From: Cenococcum geophilum 1.58
Taxonomy: Eukaryota > Ascomycota > Dothideomycetes > Gloniales > Gloniaceae
Assembly (NCBI GenBank): GCA_001692895.1
Contig: KV748260.1
Span: 124,001 to 188,000, forward strand
Direction of reading: 5' to 3'
DNA length: 64,000 nt
Positions 1 to 9,665 of the stretch are shown here, piece by piece. The translations under genes were made by a program, and so were the position numbers. The notes beneath the pieces were generated by a model, which worked only from the letters and a program-made list of their open reading frames with translations, ran no database searches and was not told the origin of the DNA. The first letter of the stretch is position 1, and every line of letters begins with the position of its first letter.

Positions 1-2
1 CG

Positions 3-236
3 CAACCCCCGCAACTCCTGCGATTCAACTCAAGCCTGATCTGGCGCCACATCGACATCCTCGAAATCCCCACGGACGTGCTGCACTACATCTGCGCGGC
101 CATCGGCCTCGCCACCACCGGCTTCGTCATCTTCACAATCCTCTTCCCCCTCATCGTTTACATCCGCGCCGCTAAACGGCACCATCTGAGCCCCTTCGCC
201 CCGTCCCACTCGCCCCGTCCTCATCCAACACAATGA
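3..236 (+). CDS. C-terminal end of an unidentified membrane protein (partial)
   Basis: The window opens inside a reading frame that runs to a TGA at 234-236. Its codons strongly favour C in third position (atc, ctc, gcc), as expected for a well-expressed fungal gene. The 77 visible residues contain one hydrophobic stretch of about 25 residues (roughly residues 33-57, starting YICAAIGLATTG), followed by a basic, Ser/Pro/His-rich tail, so this is probably the last membrane span plus a short cytoplasmic tail. I do not recognise the family. The start and any upstream exons lie outside the window. Confidence 0.5.
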   Translation, partial: QPPQLLRFNSSLIWRHIDILEIPTDVLHYICAAIGLATTGFVIFTILFPLIVYIRAAKRHHLSPFAPSHSPRPHPTQ

Positions 237-801
237 CCCAACACGCCCCCTTGCACCTGCACCTGCACCCCACCGTCATTGCCGCCGGCCGCGCCGTCCA
301 CGGCTAGCATGGCGTGCGCGTGAAGCAGAGGGGTTGCTGGATAGTGCGTTGGAAGGTGCACATGCGGGTGAGCGCGAGCGCGAATGCGATGGATCAGGCG
401 GGGTATCCGGGGGTGTCGGGGAGTGGGGGATGTTTGGGGGGTTTGTCAAGGGGCGGGAAAGGGTCTTTTGGGTGTGCGTTGTTAGGCTCACGCTGGCGCC
501 AATGTGCGTGTTGACGGGTTGGGGGTTGCGCCGCTTGTTGGGAGGGTGCTGGGACGGGGGGTAGATGGTTTGGGCTGGTTTTTAATTGGGGTGTGATGGG
601 CGGCAGGGTGCTGTTGCTGAGGGTATACCTACTTACAGGGCTGAGAGTATTTGGATGGTGGCATTCAGTTAGCCGTAACTGGGTGAAGTCCGAACTCGGT
701 TAAAGTGATGATGCTCAAAGAGGAATGTTTAACCGACAGAAATTTGTTCGGCTTCCGTCAATATTTCCTGCCAGCATGAAGGCATCTTCAAGCCATGGAC
801 A
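237..801. other. Intergenic, nothing recognised
   Basis: Reading frames on both strands here are short, overlapping and of biased Gly/Arg or Pro/Ser composition, as expected by chance in GC-rich DNA. No splice-compatible coding pattern is seen. Confidence 0.5.
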
Positions 802-1858
802 ATGCCCCCTGAGGAGATCGAGCATAATGAGGCCTCTCAAAACAACACCACATCCTCGCCCCAGCAGAGACGAACCATTTTTACCATCCCTCCGCCCTTG
901 AAGCGCCTGTTCGATAAATTTCCTCTCGTCACCTACCCAGCGAACGAGCTCCCTTTGCGCGCACCTCAAAATCGACATCAGCATGCTCTCTATGTTTTCA
1001 CAACTGCAGATGGAGCTGTATCGAGTGCGCCGTCCTACAATCCGAGTTGTTTGAAATGGCAGGTTAGTACTGGCCGTGGCGCATTCCTAGATATGCTATT
1101 GTACATCAATCATGAAGCTAAGACGATCTGCTCCATAGACATATTTGAAATTCTGCAAGGTCGACTTCCGCGTCGTTTCTTCAAATAATCATGCGTCTCC
1201 CAGTGGAGCGCTTCCATTCCTCCTTCCCTCATCGGCTGAAGCCTCTAAACCATCTCTGCCAATCCCGTCGGGCAAGCTACAGAAATGGACGTTAGAAACT
1301 AGCAGCTCTGTTGTAGATGAGCCTTCCGACTTGCGCTACGAGGCATACCTCTCTCTGATAGACCACCGGATACGGAGGGCGTGGGTATGTTGCTCTCTGG
1401 TGGCAATCTGCTGGTCTAGAAGGAACTGACAATAATTGGCGCAACAGCTATATACACTTTACCTAACGTCCAATTTCACGTCCATCGCCGAATCACTCTA
1501 CATCCTCCCGGCGTCCAGAAATTCCCTAGTACGTCTTACGATTGCGTACGAATTACGTGCAGCTGCCGAAGCAGAGTTGTTGAAGCATAGCGTGGTCATC
1601 AGCGCCGAGACATTGTACAAAGACGCTGAGGAAGCTTTCATGGCACTAGAAACGGTCTTAGGAGAAGATGAATGGTTCTTTGGAGCAGCAAAGCCTGGCC
1701 TGTTCGATGCCAGCGTCTTTGCCTACACGAATTTGCTTTTGGATGATGGGCTGGGGAATGGATGGTCGGAGTCAAGATTACGAAACACCGTGTTGGGGAA
1801 GCAGAAACTAGTGGCGCATCGGGAGAGGATACTGGCAACATACTACGCAGGCGCTTAA
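802..1858 (+). CDS. SAM35: Metaxin/Sam35 (Tob38)-like mitochondrial outer-membrane protein
   Basis: Model: exons 802-1062, 1139-1384 and 1448-1858, 305 aa. Introns of 76 and 63 bp have GTTAGT/TAG and GTATGT/CAG ends, and the second contains a CTGAC branch site; all joins keep frame. The N-terminal half resembles the thioredoxin-like part of fungal metaxin-2/Sam35 proteins: a Phe-Pro-Leu-x-Thr-Tyr-Pro motif near residue 38, then CLKWQ (83-87) joined across intron 1 to TYLKF, then NHASPSGALPFLLP. The C-terminal half (RRAWLYTLYL onward) has the GST-C-like helical character of the family. In yeast and Neurospora, Sam35/Tob38 is part of the SAM/TOB complex that recognises the beta-signal of incoming beta-barrel proteins. 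The ATG at 802 is the first ATG in frame before the conserved part. Family assignment rests on remembered motifs; Sam37/metaxin-1 is the alternative. Confidence 0.72.
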
Positions 1859-2448
1859 ACGCGGAAAAGGTTGGTTTGATGGCTGAGTGTTGATGCTGTA
1901 CGGTACCCCTGTATGTGTAGGATAGTGTAAGAGCACTGGATAGAGGTTTGGTGTATGATACCCGTGCTTAATGAATCGGCTTCACCTTTCGCGCGCGCGA
2001 AAAACCCCGCGCCACTGCTTCTACCTTCCCGCGATTTTTCCAGCGCAAGAACCAATTTCACCATCAATTATCTCAACTACAGCGGGAACCGCGCAAACTT
2101 ATATCATTCTGCCTGTCCGTTGCTAAGCTTTGCCTCTAGTACCGAACCACCTAGCTTTGCCACCAATCCAACCGCAATTGTCCTTCGAGTCGGTCTTAAC
2201 TCCCGCTTGATCAGCAGACAAACCACCGCTTCGCGGCCTGTTGCGTCGACCGGAATTTGAGGCTATATCCCTTCCAACGATAAACTTAGTCCTACGGTTA
2301 TCCTCTGTTTGGTGCCAATCAGCGGTCAGCATGTCGCCACCGCTTACTATCTGTGTCCTACAGGTATATTGTATAGACAGACGAATCCTTAAGGGAAAAG
2401 GAGGAGTCTGTGTGCGAGGTAGGAAGGGTTTTCCCTAGGCATATACAG
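1859..2448. other. Intergenic, possibly promoter region of a disrupted gene
   Basis: No convincing gene. It contains a perfect 16-bp palindrome (1987-2002). A short frame starting at ATG 2330 meets an intron-like GTATAT after 11 codons, shortly before the transposon scraps begin at 2449, so a gene start may have been cut off here. That is speculative. Confidence 0.35.
1987..2002. promoter_or_regulatory. Perfect palindrome TTTCGCGCGCGCGAAA
   Basis: A 16-bp perfect palindrome built from two opposed TTTCGCGC half-sites, the consensus shape of E2F-type sites and related to MBF-like cell-cycle elements. It lies downstream of the Sam35-like gene and upstream of the transposon scraps. Only the sequence supports a regulatory role; binding is inferred. 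Confidence 0.3.
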
Positions 2449-2543
2449 CGCACGTGCCCTACGGGCGAGTCACCCCTAGGTTGCTCTAGGGTCGCCCGTA
2501 CCTTGCGGCTATATAACTATCTACTTAGGTTTCACCTGACAAT
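2449..2543 (+). repeat. 95-bp scrap of the Tad1-type LINE ORF2 start
   Basis: This stretch is nearly identical to the reverse complement of the last ~95 bases of the window (about 63906-64000), where it forms the beginning of the endonuclease part of a LINE ORF2. The translated peptide RTLRLYNYLLRF is shared. Similarity stops sharply at TGACAAT near 2543, where an unrelated sequence begins, so this is a truncated copy in the opposite orientation to the right-edge LINE. Confidence 0.75.
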
Positions 2544-2850
2544 GGGACCGGATATTTATTGTAATTGTATCGCGCTAATAAATATATTCCTTGCAATAAA
2601 AATAGTGTCTACCCTTATTATTCTTCTCTTTCTTATTCCTATAAGGCTTCCACGCAAAGGACCATATATTAATGGCTTAAAGCTTGCGTTTCTTACTAGC
2701 GGGGGTAGTATTAGTAGAGGATAACGCGTCGGATTGCTCGTTAAGTTTAGGGTCATTAAATATGGTAGAATTGAGCTTAGATAACTTAGATTAAGAGCTA
2801 GCCGCGCTGCTGGTATTAAGTACTATAGGATCTAATAAAGTAGGGGACAT
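2544..2850 (-). pseudogene. hAT transposase N-terminal (BED zinc finger) relic
   Basis: On the minus strand a frame starts at ATG 2850 and reads through two in-frame stops (both TAA, compatible with former CAA codons) into a BED-finger-like segment: IWSFAWKP, then GRHYFYCK, then TINIRSH. The second cysteine of the expected Cys-x-x-Cys is replaced by Tyr (TAT), compatible with a RIP G-to-A change. The rest of the transposase is missing because the LINE scrap abuts at 2543. The hAT assignment comes from the spacing of Trp, Cys and the NIRSH motif; moderately sure. Confidence 0.5.
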
Positions 2851-3152
2851 TGGTGGTAGGGGGTGGTGGAGTGTTAATATTTAAAGAATTATCGTATATA
2901 GAAAAAGTAAATAACCGAGCTCTATGTATATATAAGAACGCTCGGCGTATATATAAGTATATACCCCAAAACCTCACGTCTCCCACCACTAAAGCTTTAT
3001 ATATATTCTATATATATTCATAAGCTTATAAATAATTTATTCATTCAGGTTATTAAATATTCAATTCATATCACGGTCTTATGAATGAATATATTCATAT
3101 CATTGACACCACTGTCTCTAACCTATCTATCATGATGATTTAATGCACAATT
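2851..3152. other. AT-rich non-coding stretch
   Basis: Very AT-rich with many TATATA and TTCATA runs. Probably the non-coding end of the hAT relic. No gene seen. Confidence 0.4.
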
Positions 3153-5031
3153 TCACAACAGCCTTCCTTCGTGTCCCTCTTCTGATATATAGCGCGCTTC
3201 AATCTTTCCTATTCCAACCCTTCTGTACTGATCCTCTGAAGATTTTTGGGTCACTAAAACCCAGCAGGTCTTATCAAGATCTCTCCTTTTTTGAACTTCC
3301 ACTCCAACGACAACCACATTTTGCTTTAACTTGGGGTCAAGTGTTGTCTCGAACCACCACGTGCCCATAATCCTTGACTCTGCGATCAAAACCGCACCTG
3401 TACCATGTTCCACTGTACAGTTTTGGAATGACCTAAATTTGACGACAAGTGCCTTTTCCTCGGCGCTAAATCGTAGTGTAGCATCATCTGCGACTAGAAT
3501 ATCATGTGGAACTCGCTCGAACTCGATCGCAGTGTATCTCATCCAGGACCACGATGGTTGGTCTTCGAATACTCCTCCCGTCGTACTCTCCTCGGATCGT
3601 CGCCAGAGAAGGAGCCCCGCAAGGTAGCGTGCGAATACGCCATGTTTTTGCTCTGTCTGGAAGACTCGTTTCATTCGTTCCATCAAACCAGAAATCGCAA
3701 TTTCTCTGTCTAATGACAGGCTAAGACCGCATCGAGCGTACTGTTGAAAAAGATATTGTAAGAACTGAACAGTCCGATAATATCCTGACCGGGTAAGTCG
3801 ATCCGGAAACTTGGGGTCAAGAAGGAAATACTGCTTCCCAGGTGGACTAGAGCAAAAATCAACACACTGTGCGTAAAAGCTAAAGATAGTTCGCTCCCTT
3901 ACGTTGCCATTCTTGTAAAGTTTTCACAACGGACTCCCTCACCACATTCCCAATACGTGTGCCTTTTGGTGAAGTGGATGATTCGGCGGGATAAAACTCT
4001 CTCTTGCAGAACCCAGCCTCTTTTGTTTAAATTTCCATCTTCCACATCATCATTAAAATTGTCTACGTTGTTACAAACGTGAATCCTGTTTCCAGAAACG
4101 TCTTGAACCTGGACAGACTGAATTGTAGATTTTCGCTCAAGGAATCCCTCTTTCCAACTGACTGCTGAAGTAGCAGCGATGGTGCAATAAGCGGAAGAGA
4201 AAACTTGCTCCATAAGCTTCGATTCCCTTTTCCAATCGGATTTGCCTTCTTCCTCTTGGATGATGCAAAGGGAATCAATCCACAGGAAACGTTTTCCAAG
4301 TTTTCGGGTCACTTGAACAGCGTCTTGAAATGTCTTTGGCAGATCTTCGAAGGTGAAACCTTTCCGCCGCTTCCGAATATTCTCAGGAGTAGTACAGTAC
4401 CTCTTCTTTTCATCCGTCGTTGGGCGACCCCAACAGTGGGAGAGTGCTAGATAGTCCATTTGACCAGCTCCCTTCACAAGTGCGAGCAGTAGACTAGCTT
4501 GCTCCACAAGTCTGAGCTTATTGGGGTCCGAATCGCCAACGAATATTAGCCTTGTCGGATAAAACTCAGCTTTTTGATGACATTCATGGTCTTGGTCGCA
4601 TTCTACGAGCCATTGGCTAAGCAGCTCGAAATAGAGGGGCCAGTCAGTCATAGAATTCTTGATTGCAAATAAATCGGGAATCCCGGTTTGGACGTCTTGA
4701 ATATAGTTGCTAGAGAGTCCTTTGGCTGGAATTTCCCGATCAGCATTTATACAATACCTCAATATCAAGACAAACCTGAAGTAGAGCAGAGATGAAGAAT
4801 ACGTTGGCCGCTATCAGCTAGCTCCAAGGCTGAGCATCGTCTTCTTACTCGAATCGGCGTTTCATCTTTCATGTCAAGGGATGACAGCGCAAAATGTAAT
4901 AAATTGCAAAGATCACAGTTCTTTGCAAGTACACGTAATTCACGCAAAGAAAAAGACCGTTTGAAAGAGAGCACTTTTGTACAGTCCGCGCAAAGTTTAG
5001 AATTGGGCTGCGATTTAATAACCGCGACCAA
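3153..5031 (-). CDS. HET (heterokaryon incompatibility) domain protein
   Basis: Model on the minus strand: exons 5031-4776, 4725-3903 and 3846-3153, about 590 aa. Introns are 50 bp (GTTTGT...CTGAT...CAG) and 56 bp (GTAAGG...TAG), and both joins restore frame. The N-terminus has paired Cys motifs (CADC and CDLC). The HET core follows: YLALSHCWG (~176-184), LPKTFQDAVQVTRKLGKRFLW and IDSLCIIQ (~220-240), RGWVLQERVLSRRIIHF (~320). The C-terminal exon carries the usual DREIAISGLMERM and PSWSW motifs. HET proteins take part in fungal self/non-self recognition and cell death. The 5' end is unclear: no ATG lies in frame between the nearest upstream stop and the first Cys motif (position 5031 is a TTG), and the nearest ATG (5117) is in another frame, on the far side of a 15-bp repeat array. 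A missing upstream exon or a damaged start are both possible. Confidence 0.8.
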
Positions 5032-5040
5032 AGATTTTTG

Positions 5041-5100
5041 GATCTTGTTGAAGAAGATCTTGTTGAAGAAGATCTTGTTAGGGAGGATCTTGTTAAAGAA
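5041..5100. repeat. Four 15-bp tandem units (GATCTTGTTGAAGAA)
   Basis: Four head-to-tail 15-bp units, the first two identical and the last two with a few substitutions, sit 9 bp 5' of the first supported HET codon. The unit length is a multiple of three. The array separates the HET reading frame from the nearest upstream ATG. Confidence 0.85.
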
Positions 5101-5144
5101 TCTTTTAGCGAAATCATTGTCTTCGAGATACCTCCAGTCCCGCT

Positions 5145-5498
5145 ACACCAATAAAGAGACTTCGGTCAGCTATTATCGTATCTCGTCTATCTTAAATTGT
5201 CGACTTACTAGCTATACCAATCAAGAGACTTCGGTCAGCTATTATTGCATCTCGTCTATCTTAAATTATCAACTTACATCCAACTACACCAATAAAGAGA
5301 CTTCGGTCAGCTATTATCGCATCTCGCCAATCTCGAATTATTGACTTACATCAAACTACACCAATAAGGAGACTTCGGTCAGCTATTATCACATCCCGTC
5401 TGTCTTAAATTGTTGACTTACTCGCTACACCAATAAAGAGACTTCGGTCAGCCATTATCGCATCTCGTCTATCTTGAATTGTCTACTTACATTCTATA
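5145..5498. repeat. Five ~70-bp tandem repeats
   Basis: Five imperfect copies of a unit beginning ACCAATAAAGAGACTTCGG, spaced 69, 72, 72 and 69 bp apart. Copies share GGTCAGCTATTAT and ATCTCGTCTATCTTAAATT. All spacings are multiples of three and one forward frame stays open through the first copies, but no gene context supports translation. It lies just upstream of the HET gene. Confidence 0.85.
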
Positions 5499-6200
5499 CG
5501 AATTAGACGAATAAAGTTAGCGTCCTATCTTTTTTTTATCTTTCTTTTACATCGATTTAGGTAAGCTAAGATGAAAGCAAAGAACCTTAAACCCTTCTTG
5601 AATCCAAGTTAGAGCCATTTCCCACGCTATATTAAAGGCATTGTATGTCGGCGTGGTTATTATAGTCCAGCGAACTTTATATTTTCTTTTTTATTCTCTC
5701 GCTACTGTCGTTGCTGACCGGAACGCCTGCGGGTTAAGAAACGTGTTGTTGATCTATTGGTCAACGTCCCTAGCTAGCACCGCCATTAATTTAATGAGTG
5801 GATAAAGTCTTGGCGGACAGCCTCGATCGCATATTGCTGGCATCCCATCACTTTCCCTGTAAGCTGTAGGACGGCAATAATGCTGGCAATGGCGCTGAGC
5901 GGATCTATTTCACGAAAGCAACAGGTGTGTATGGTGATAGAAGCCGTGCTTCAGCGAGCAACGTTGTTTGAGCGTCGTGTGGCCGCATCGTTGCAGTCCA
6001 TTATCGAGACAGGAGCTGTAGGTGCTGCACATACTCCACCTCGCCAGTCTCTGCGCCTTTGTGCTGCTACGTGGCCGGTCAGAGCATGTGAGAGTTCTTG
6101 AGTTCAATAAGGAGATACATTATAGTGTGTGGTTAATAAATAAGTAATAGGAACACATGAACTTTATAGGGCCATGTTGCATCCCTTTTTACACGGCTTA
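5499..6200. other. Intergenic, nothing recognised
   Basis: No frame with convincing codon use or known motif on either strand between the tandem repeats and the MITE. Confidence 0.5.
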
Positions 6201-6836
6201 GGGGTCGTTCGGTTACAAGTTCAGATCAGAATGAGGGCTTCAGAATAGAGTTGATCTGGGGCTCTAATCTAATTCTAAGGCGACTGTTCAGTTGAATTCC
6301 AGTTCAGCTTAACTTCAGTCATAAGTTTTTGGTGTTCCTCTAACCGCCTAAAAACCACGCTAAAACTAGGCGCACCTGTACAGCGTAGAAATAAGCGGCC
6401 GATATTAGCACATGCGCAACCACTAAAAATCGATTTTTGAAGATATATTACTACCCTAATACTTTATCATCTGCCCATTACGTCTTTTATAATTGTATAG
6501 ACGCTTTATATAGTACTTGTATATATTCTAAATTATCTTCTAGTCCATCTCCTCCTCAAACAATCGTCGATTTTTGGTGGTTGCGCACGTGCCAATATCG
6601 GCCGCTTATTTCTACGCTGTACAGCGCACTTTACCATATATAGAATCTAAACAGAGGTCTTGGCGTTAGTTCAAACGAGGAGCTTCGAGCTCCTCATTTG
6701 AATCTAAAGGCTTCAGATTACACACGTCCGTGCAACCCGTAGAGCCACAGACGCGTGTCAAATCGGGAAGGAACGCGTTCTTTCTGCCGGACTTTCAGTT
6801 CAGATTCAATCTGACGCTTTTCCAACCGAATGACCC
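6201..6836. mobile_element. PIF/Harbinger-type MITE (636 bp) with TTA target duplication
   Basis: The left end GGGGTCGTTCGGTT and the reverse complement of the right end (GGGTCATTCGGTT) are inverted repeats. TTA lies immediately outside both ends (6198-6200 and 6837-6839), the 3-bp TWA-type duplication of Harbinger elements. There is no transposase inside; instead a second palindromic element occupies the middle. The first ~55 bp match, with about six differences, the inverted right end of a relic at 22240-22292. Confidence 0.75.
6376..6628. mobile_element. Second MITE nested inside the Harbinger MITE
   Basis: Left arm 6376-6436 and right arm 6562-6626 are inverted repeats of about 60 bp with few mismatches (TGTACAGCGTAGAAATAAGC at the outer end, ACCACTAAAAATCGAT at the inner end). 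The ~125-bp spacer is AT-rich. The long arms and lack of coding capacity fit a foldback/MITE. A TA may flank both sides but the exact ends are uncertain. Confidence 0.7.
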
Positions 6837-6932
6837 TTACTTTTAAAGTTAGCGATCACATGACTCGCAAAGGCGCCCAAACGAACTTGACAGCAGCCGC
6901 ATCTTGCATGTTCCACAATTACTCTGTCGCAT

Positions 6933-7284
6933 AAATCTGACATCGCTGGCTGCAGCAAGCGTTCGATCAAAAACATTCGCTCAAACCTCCGTTGCTGACG
7001 ACGTCAAAGTATCACGCCTCTAATGTTGCAAGCCTTGCAACAACACTTGCCTGAAAAACCTGGACTATACTTGGATGAGATGGTGGTATTCCTCTGGGAT
7101 GAATTTGAGGTTATCGTGACCGCTATGAGTATAAGCAGGGCTCTGGGATCGATTGGTTGGCCGAAGAAGGTAGCTCGCAGCGTAGCCAAAGAGCGTAACG
7201 CCGACTTGCGAGATTTCTATCTCTAAAACCTGTAGGCTTTTCATTCTTATCAGCTTGTGTATGTAGATGAGTCAGGGTACACTT
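6933..7284 (+). pseudogene. IS630/Tc1-mariner-like DDE transposase relic
   Basis: One frame reads, with stops, as the N-terminal part of a fungal IS630-like transposase: GCSKRSIKNIRSNLR (helix-turn-helix), LPEKPGLYLDEMVVFLWDEF, SISRALGSIGWPKK, ERNADLRDFYL, then VYVDESG, whose Asp would be the first catalytic residue. In-frame TGA, TAA and TAG codons interrupt it, and homology ends just after VYVDESG, so the rest of the catalytic domain is missing. It begins about 95 bp right of the Harbinger MITE and is a separate insertion. Confidence 0.75.
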
Positions 7285-7985
7285 AACTTATAAGTGCACA
7301 GTAGAATAAATAGCTTCCCTTACTGCAATAGACGTAGCAGAAAGTCAAATGGTGGGCTACACTTCTCTTCTAAGTATATTTTGAAGGCTAAGAGTAGGAG
7401 CCTGAGATAAATTATAAGTTAGCTTTCGCATTAAAACAGGCCAAGCAAGGCCGGCATAAACTTGGGTCTACGCATTTTCGGCTCCTGCTCGCACGCTAGC
7501 CATAAATGGCTAAATGGAGGCAACGTCCTTGTACCAGCAGCGGCGCAGAGTTCTTTTGCGCGTCGCGCGAAGGGTGAAGTCGATTTCGTTATGGACGGGT
7601 GGTAGCACTGCATCTGGCAGAGCTTCTCATTTGATAACATTCTTCGGGAAAAGTCATCTTTTTTGGCAGGTTTAACGGGTGTGGCTGGCCACCGTCTCCC
7701 CCTTTGGTGGCTCCGAATGGTTGCGTACGGGATGTGAGTCATCTGAAGATGCTGCGCGACATGCTGCCTTGGGATGGTTGCAAGAAGGGCGTGCATCAAA
7801 TTTCAATTAAGCCTTATAAACGCCCTCAAACGCCGTCTGTTATCTCTGTTCAGTCAATTCCTTTAGTCTATCTGGTTTTGTGAGGCTTGATCTTTCTCTA
7901 AAGCAGGTTTTCACTTTTGATCTCTCCCTTTGTCCGGGTTCAAGATCAAGCGAGTGGAGTTTTGGCCTCGGGCTTCAATATCAAA
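7285..7985. other. Promoter/5' region of the methyltransferase gene
   Basis: A 122-codon minus-strand frame at 7431-7799 has no recognisable motif and I do not call it. The last ~150 bp, rich in CT and ending in TCAAA before the ATG at 7986, look like a fungal promoter and leader. Confidence 0.4.
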
Positions 7986-9125
7986 ATGACACAACCATCC
8001 ACTGTCAACATGACTTTCGACGCCTCTCTCATTGACCTCTGTCCCGAAAACTCATTACATCAGGATGCCTACCCTTCAGCACTATACGGTTCATTCTCGA
8101 CCACCGCGTCAGAGTCATCCGATATAGCCCAACCCGCGCCCGCAAATGCAGCAGCCAAAATCACAAATCCTGAAGAAACTCCCAAAGCAACAGAGCAATC
8201 CACCTGGACGCCCTCATCGCCACCCAAGCCCCCAACACCAGTCCAACACCTCCCCACCATCGACACCTACAACGCCTGGGCCCCGGTCTACGACACAGAT
8301 GGCAACATCCTACAAGCAATCGACGACCTCGAACTCGCGACGCTACTCCCGAACTTCCTCGCGCTCGCCACATCCCCCGAATCACTCGTCCCCTCTGCCC
8401 CCCTCACCATCATCGACCTGGGCTGCGGCACCGGCCGCAACACCGCCAAGCTACTTTCACACACCTGGCCCCCGGGCCTCGACGTCCGCATCACAGGCCT
8501 CGACTTCTCCGCCGGCATGCTCGCCGTCGCGGCGCAGAAGCTCGAGCCGCTGAGCAAAGCGAATCCGAACGTCGCGCTGCAGCTGCGCCAGGCGGATTGC
8601 TTCGCCGCTACATCGCCGTCCCCTCAGTCCCAATCCAAATTCCAATTCCAATCCCAAGTCCAGAACCAGAACCAGAACCAGAACCAGGACCAAACCCAGC
8701 TACAGAACCAACCACAGACCCAGCCCCACCACCCCCCCTCCCTCGCCGACATCCCCACCCTTGCCGACGCCCTCCTCAGCACCCTCGTCCTCGAACACAT
8801 CCCGCTCCCCGCCTTCTTCAGCACGCTCTCCTCGCTCCTCCTCCCGCGCGGCTACGCGCTGCTGACGAACATGCACCCGGAAATGGGGTCGCGCAGCCAG
8901 GCCGGGTTCGTTGGGGCCGACGGCATCAAGATCCGCGGCGCGAGCTTCGCGCACGGGGTGCGTGAGACGGTGGAGGCGGCGGAGAGGGCGGGGTTTGAGG
9001 TTTTGGAGGTGAGGGAGAGGGGGGTGGAGGCGGGGGATGTGCGGGAGGGGATAGTGGGGGAGAGGGGGTTTAAGTGGGTTGGGTGGAGGGTTTGGTATGG
9101 AGTTTTGGTTAGGAGGGTGGGGTAG
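7986..9125 (+). CDS. Class I SAM-dependent methyltransferase with Gln/Asn-rich insert
   Basis: Single exon, 379 aa. The ATG at 7986 has a good context (TCAAAATGA); the frame is open further upstream but lacks another ATG. The N-terminal ~100 residues are Ser/Pro-rich and probably disordered. The methyltransferase core starts at YNAWAPVYD (~97) and has motif I IIDLGCGTGRNT (~141-152), GLDFSAGML (~169-177) for the acidic loop, and LVLEHIPLPAF (~266) for motif IV. Between motifs a Gln/Asn/Pro-rich tract (~209-250) replaces a normally short loop. The last ~60 codons shift to very G-rich DNA (GGGGGAGAGG-type), giving a Gly/Arg/Glu/Val-biased tail. The substrate cannot be predicted. Resembles fungal methyltransferases annotated as S-adenosylmethionine-dependent of unknown target. 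Confidence 0.8.
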   Translation: MTQPSTVNMTFDASLIDLCPENSLHQDAYPSALYGSFSTTASESSDIAQPAPANAAAKITNPEETPKATEQSTWTPSSPPKPPTPVQHLPTIDTYNAWAPVYDTDGNILQAIDDLELATLLPNFLALATSPESLVPSAPLTIIDLGCGTGRNTAKLLSHTWPPGLDVRITGLDFSAGMLAVAAQKLEPLSKANPNVALQLRQADCFAATSPSPQSQSKFQFQSQVQNQNQNQNQDQTQLQNQPQTQPHHPPSLADIPTLADALLSTLVLEHIPLPAFFSTLSSLLLPRGYALLTNMHPEMGSRSQAGFVGADGIKIRGASFAHGVRETVEAAERAGFEVLEVRERGVEAGDVREGIVGERGFKWVGWRVWYGVLVRRVG

Positions 9126-9665
9126 GGGTGAGAGGAAACGGGGAGTAAGGAGGTTGAGGTAGCTGTGTTGATTTCATGGGTCTAGAGAATGGAGGTCGTT
9201 GTTTTGTGTGTTCGCCCTGGGAGGGGGCTTGAGCTGTTTGAGGGGTATGAGGTTGAGTAACTGAGTGGGGACGCTCTTGGAATAATGCTGTAGTGCCCGG
9301 TTGGGCATTGGGTCGGAACGATCTTGCTAAATATTGTTGTGCTATTCTTTGCTATACGCTCCAAAATATAAACAGCCTTTTTAAAAATCTCTAATCATCC
9401 ACCGCGATGCTTCATACTGAAAGTTAGGACGCTATAACCACCTCGCTGAATAACTCTCAACGCTCAACGCTCAACCCCGGCCTCCAACCCCCCACAAGCA
9501 CACTCTTTCCCTTCCACCTCCATCCACATTTATAAACGCACCACTCCTACGCTCTAGATGTATCTACCTACTCCTTAATCTCCCGCTTATGAAATACGCT
9601 TGCTCTCTATTAGTCCCCTCCCTTCAGAATCGAAGCAGACACTTCTCAGAAATGAATAGGAGACA
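9126..9665. other. Intergenic between convergent genes
   Basis: 3' flank of the methyltransferase gene and 3' flank of the GFA pseudogene. No gene or repeat recognised. Confidence 0.5.

Noticed and set aside
5145..5498. Coding repeat protein from the ~70-bp tandem units
   Set aside because: Although unit lengths are multiples of three, stops appear after the third unit and there is no gene context.
5145..5498. CRISPR-like array
   Set aside because: Eukaryotic sequence; units are contiguous imperfect tandem repeats without unique spacers.
7431..7799. 122-codon minus frame upstream of the methyltransferase
   Set aside because: Cys/His/Arg content looks random; overlaps the likely promoter.
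8146..8965. Several long frames antisense or shifted to the methyltransferase
   Set aside because: They are shadows of a GC-rich gene with strong third-position bias and low-complexity tracts.
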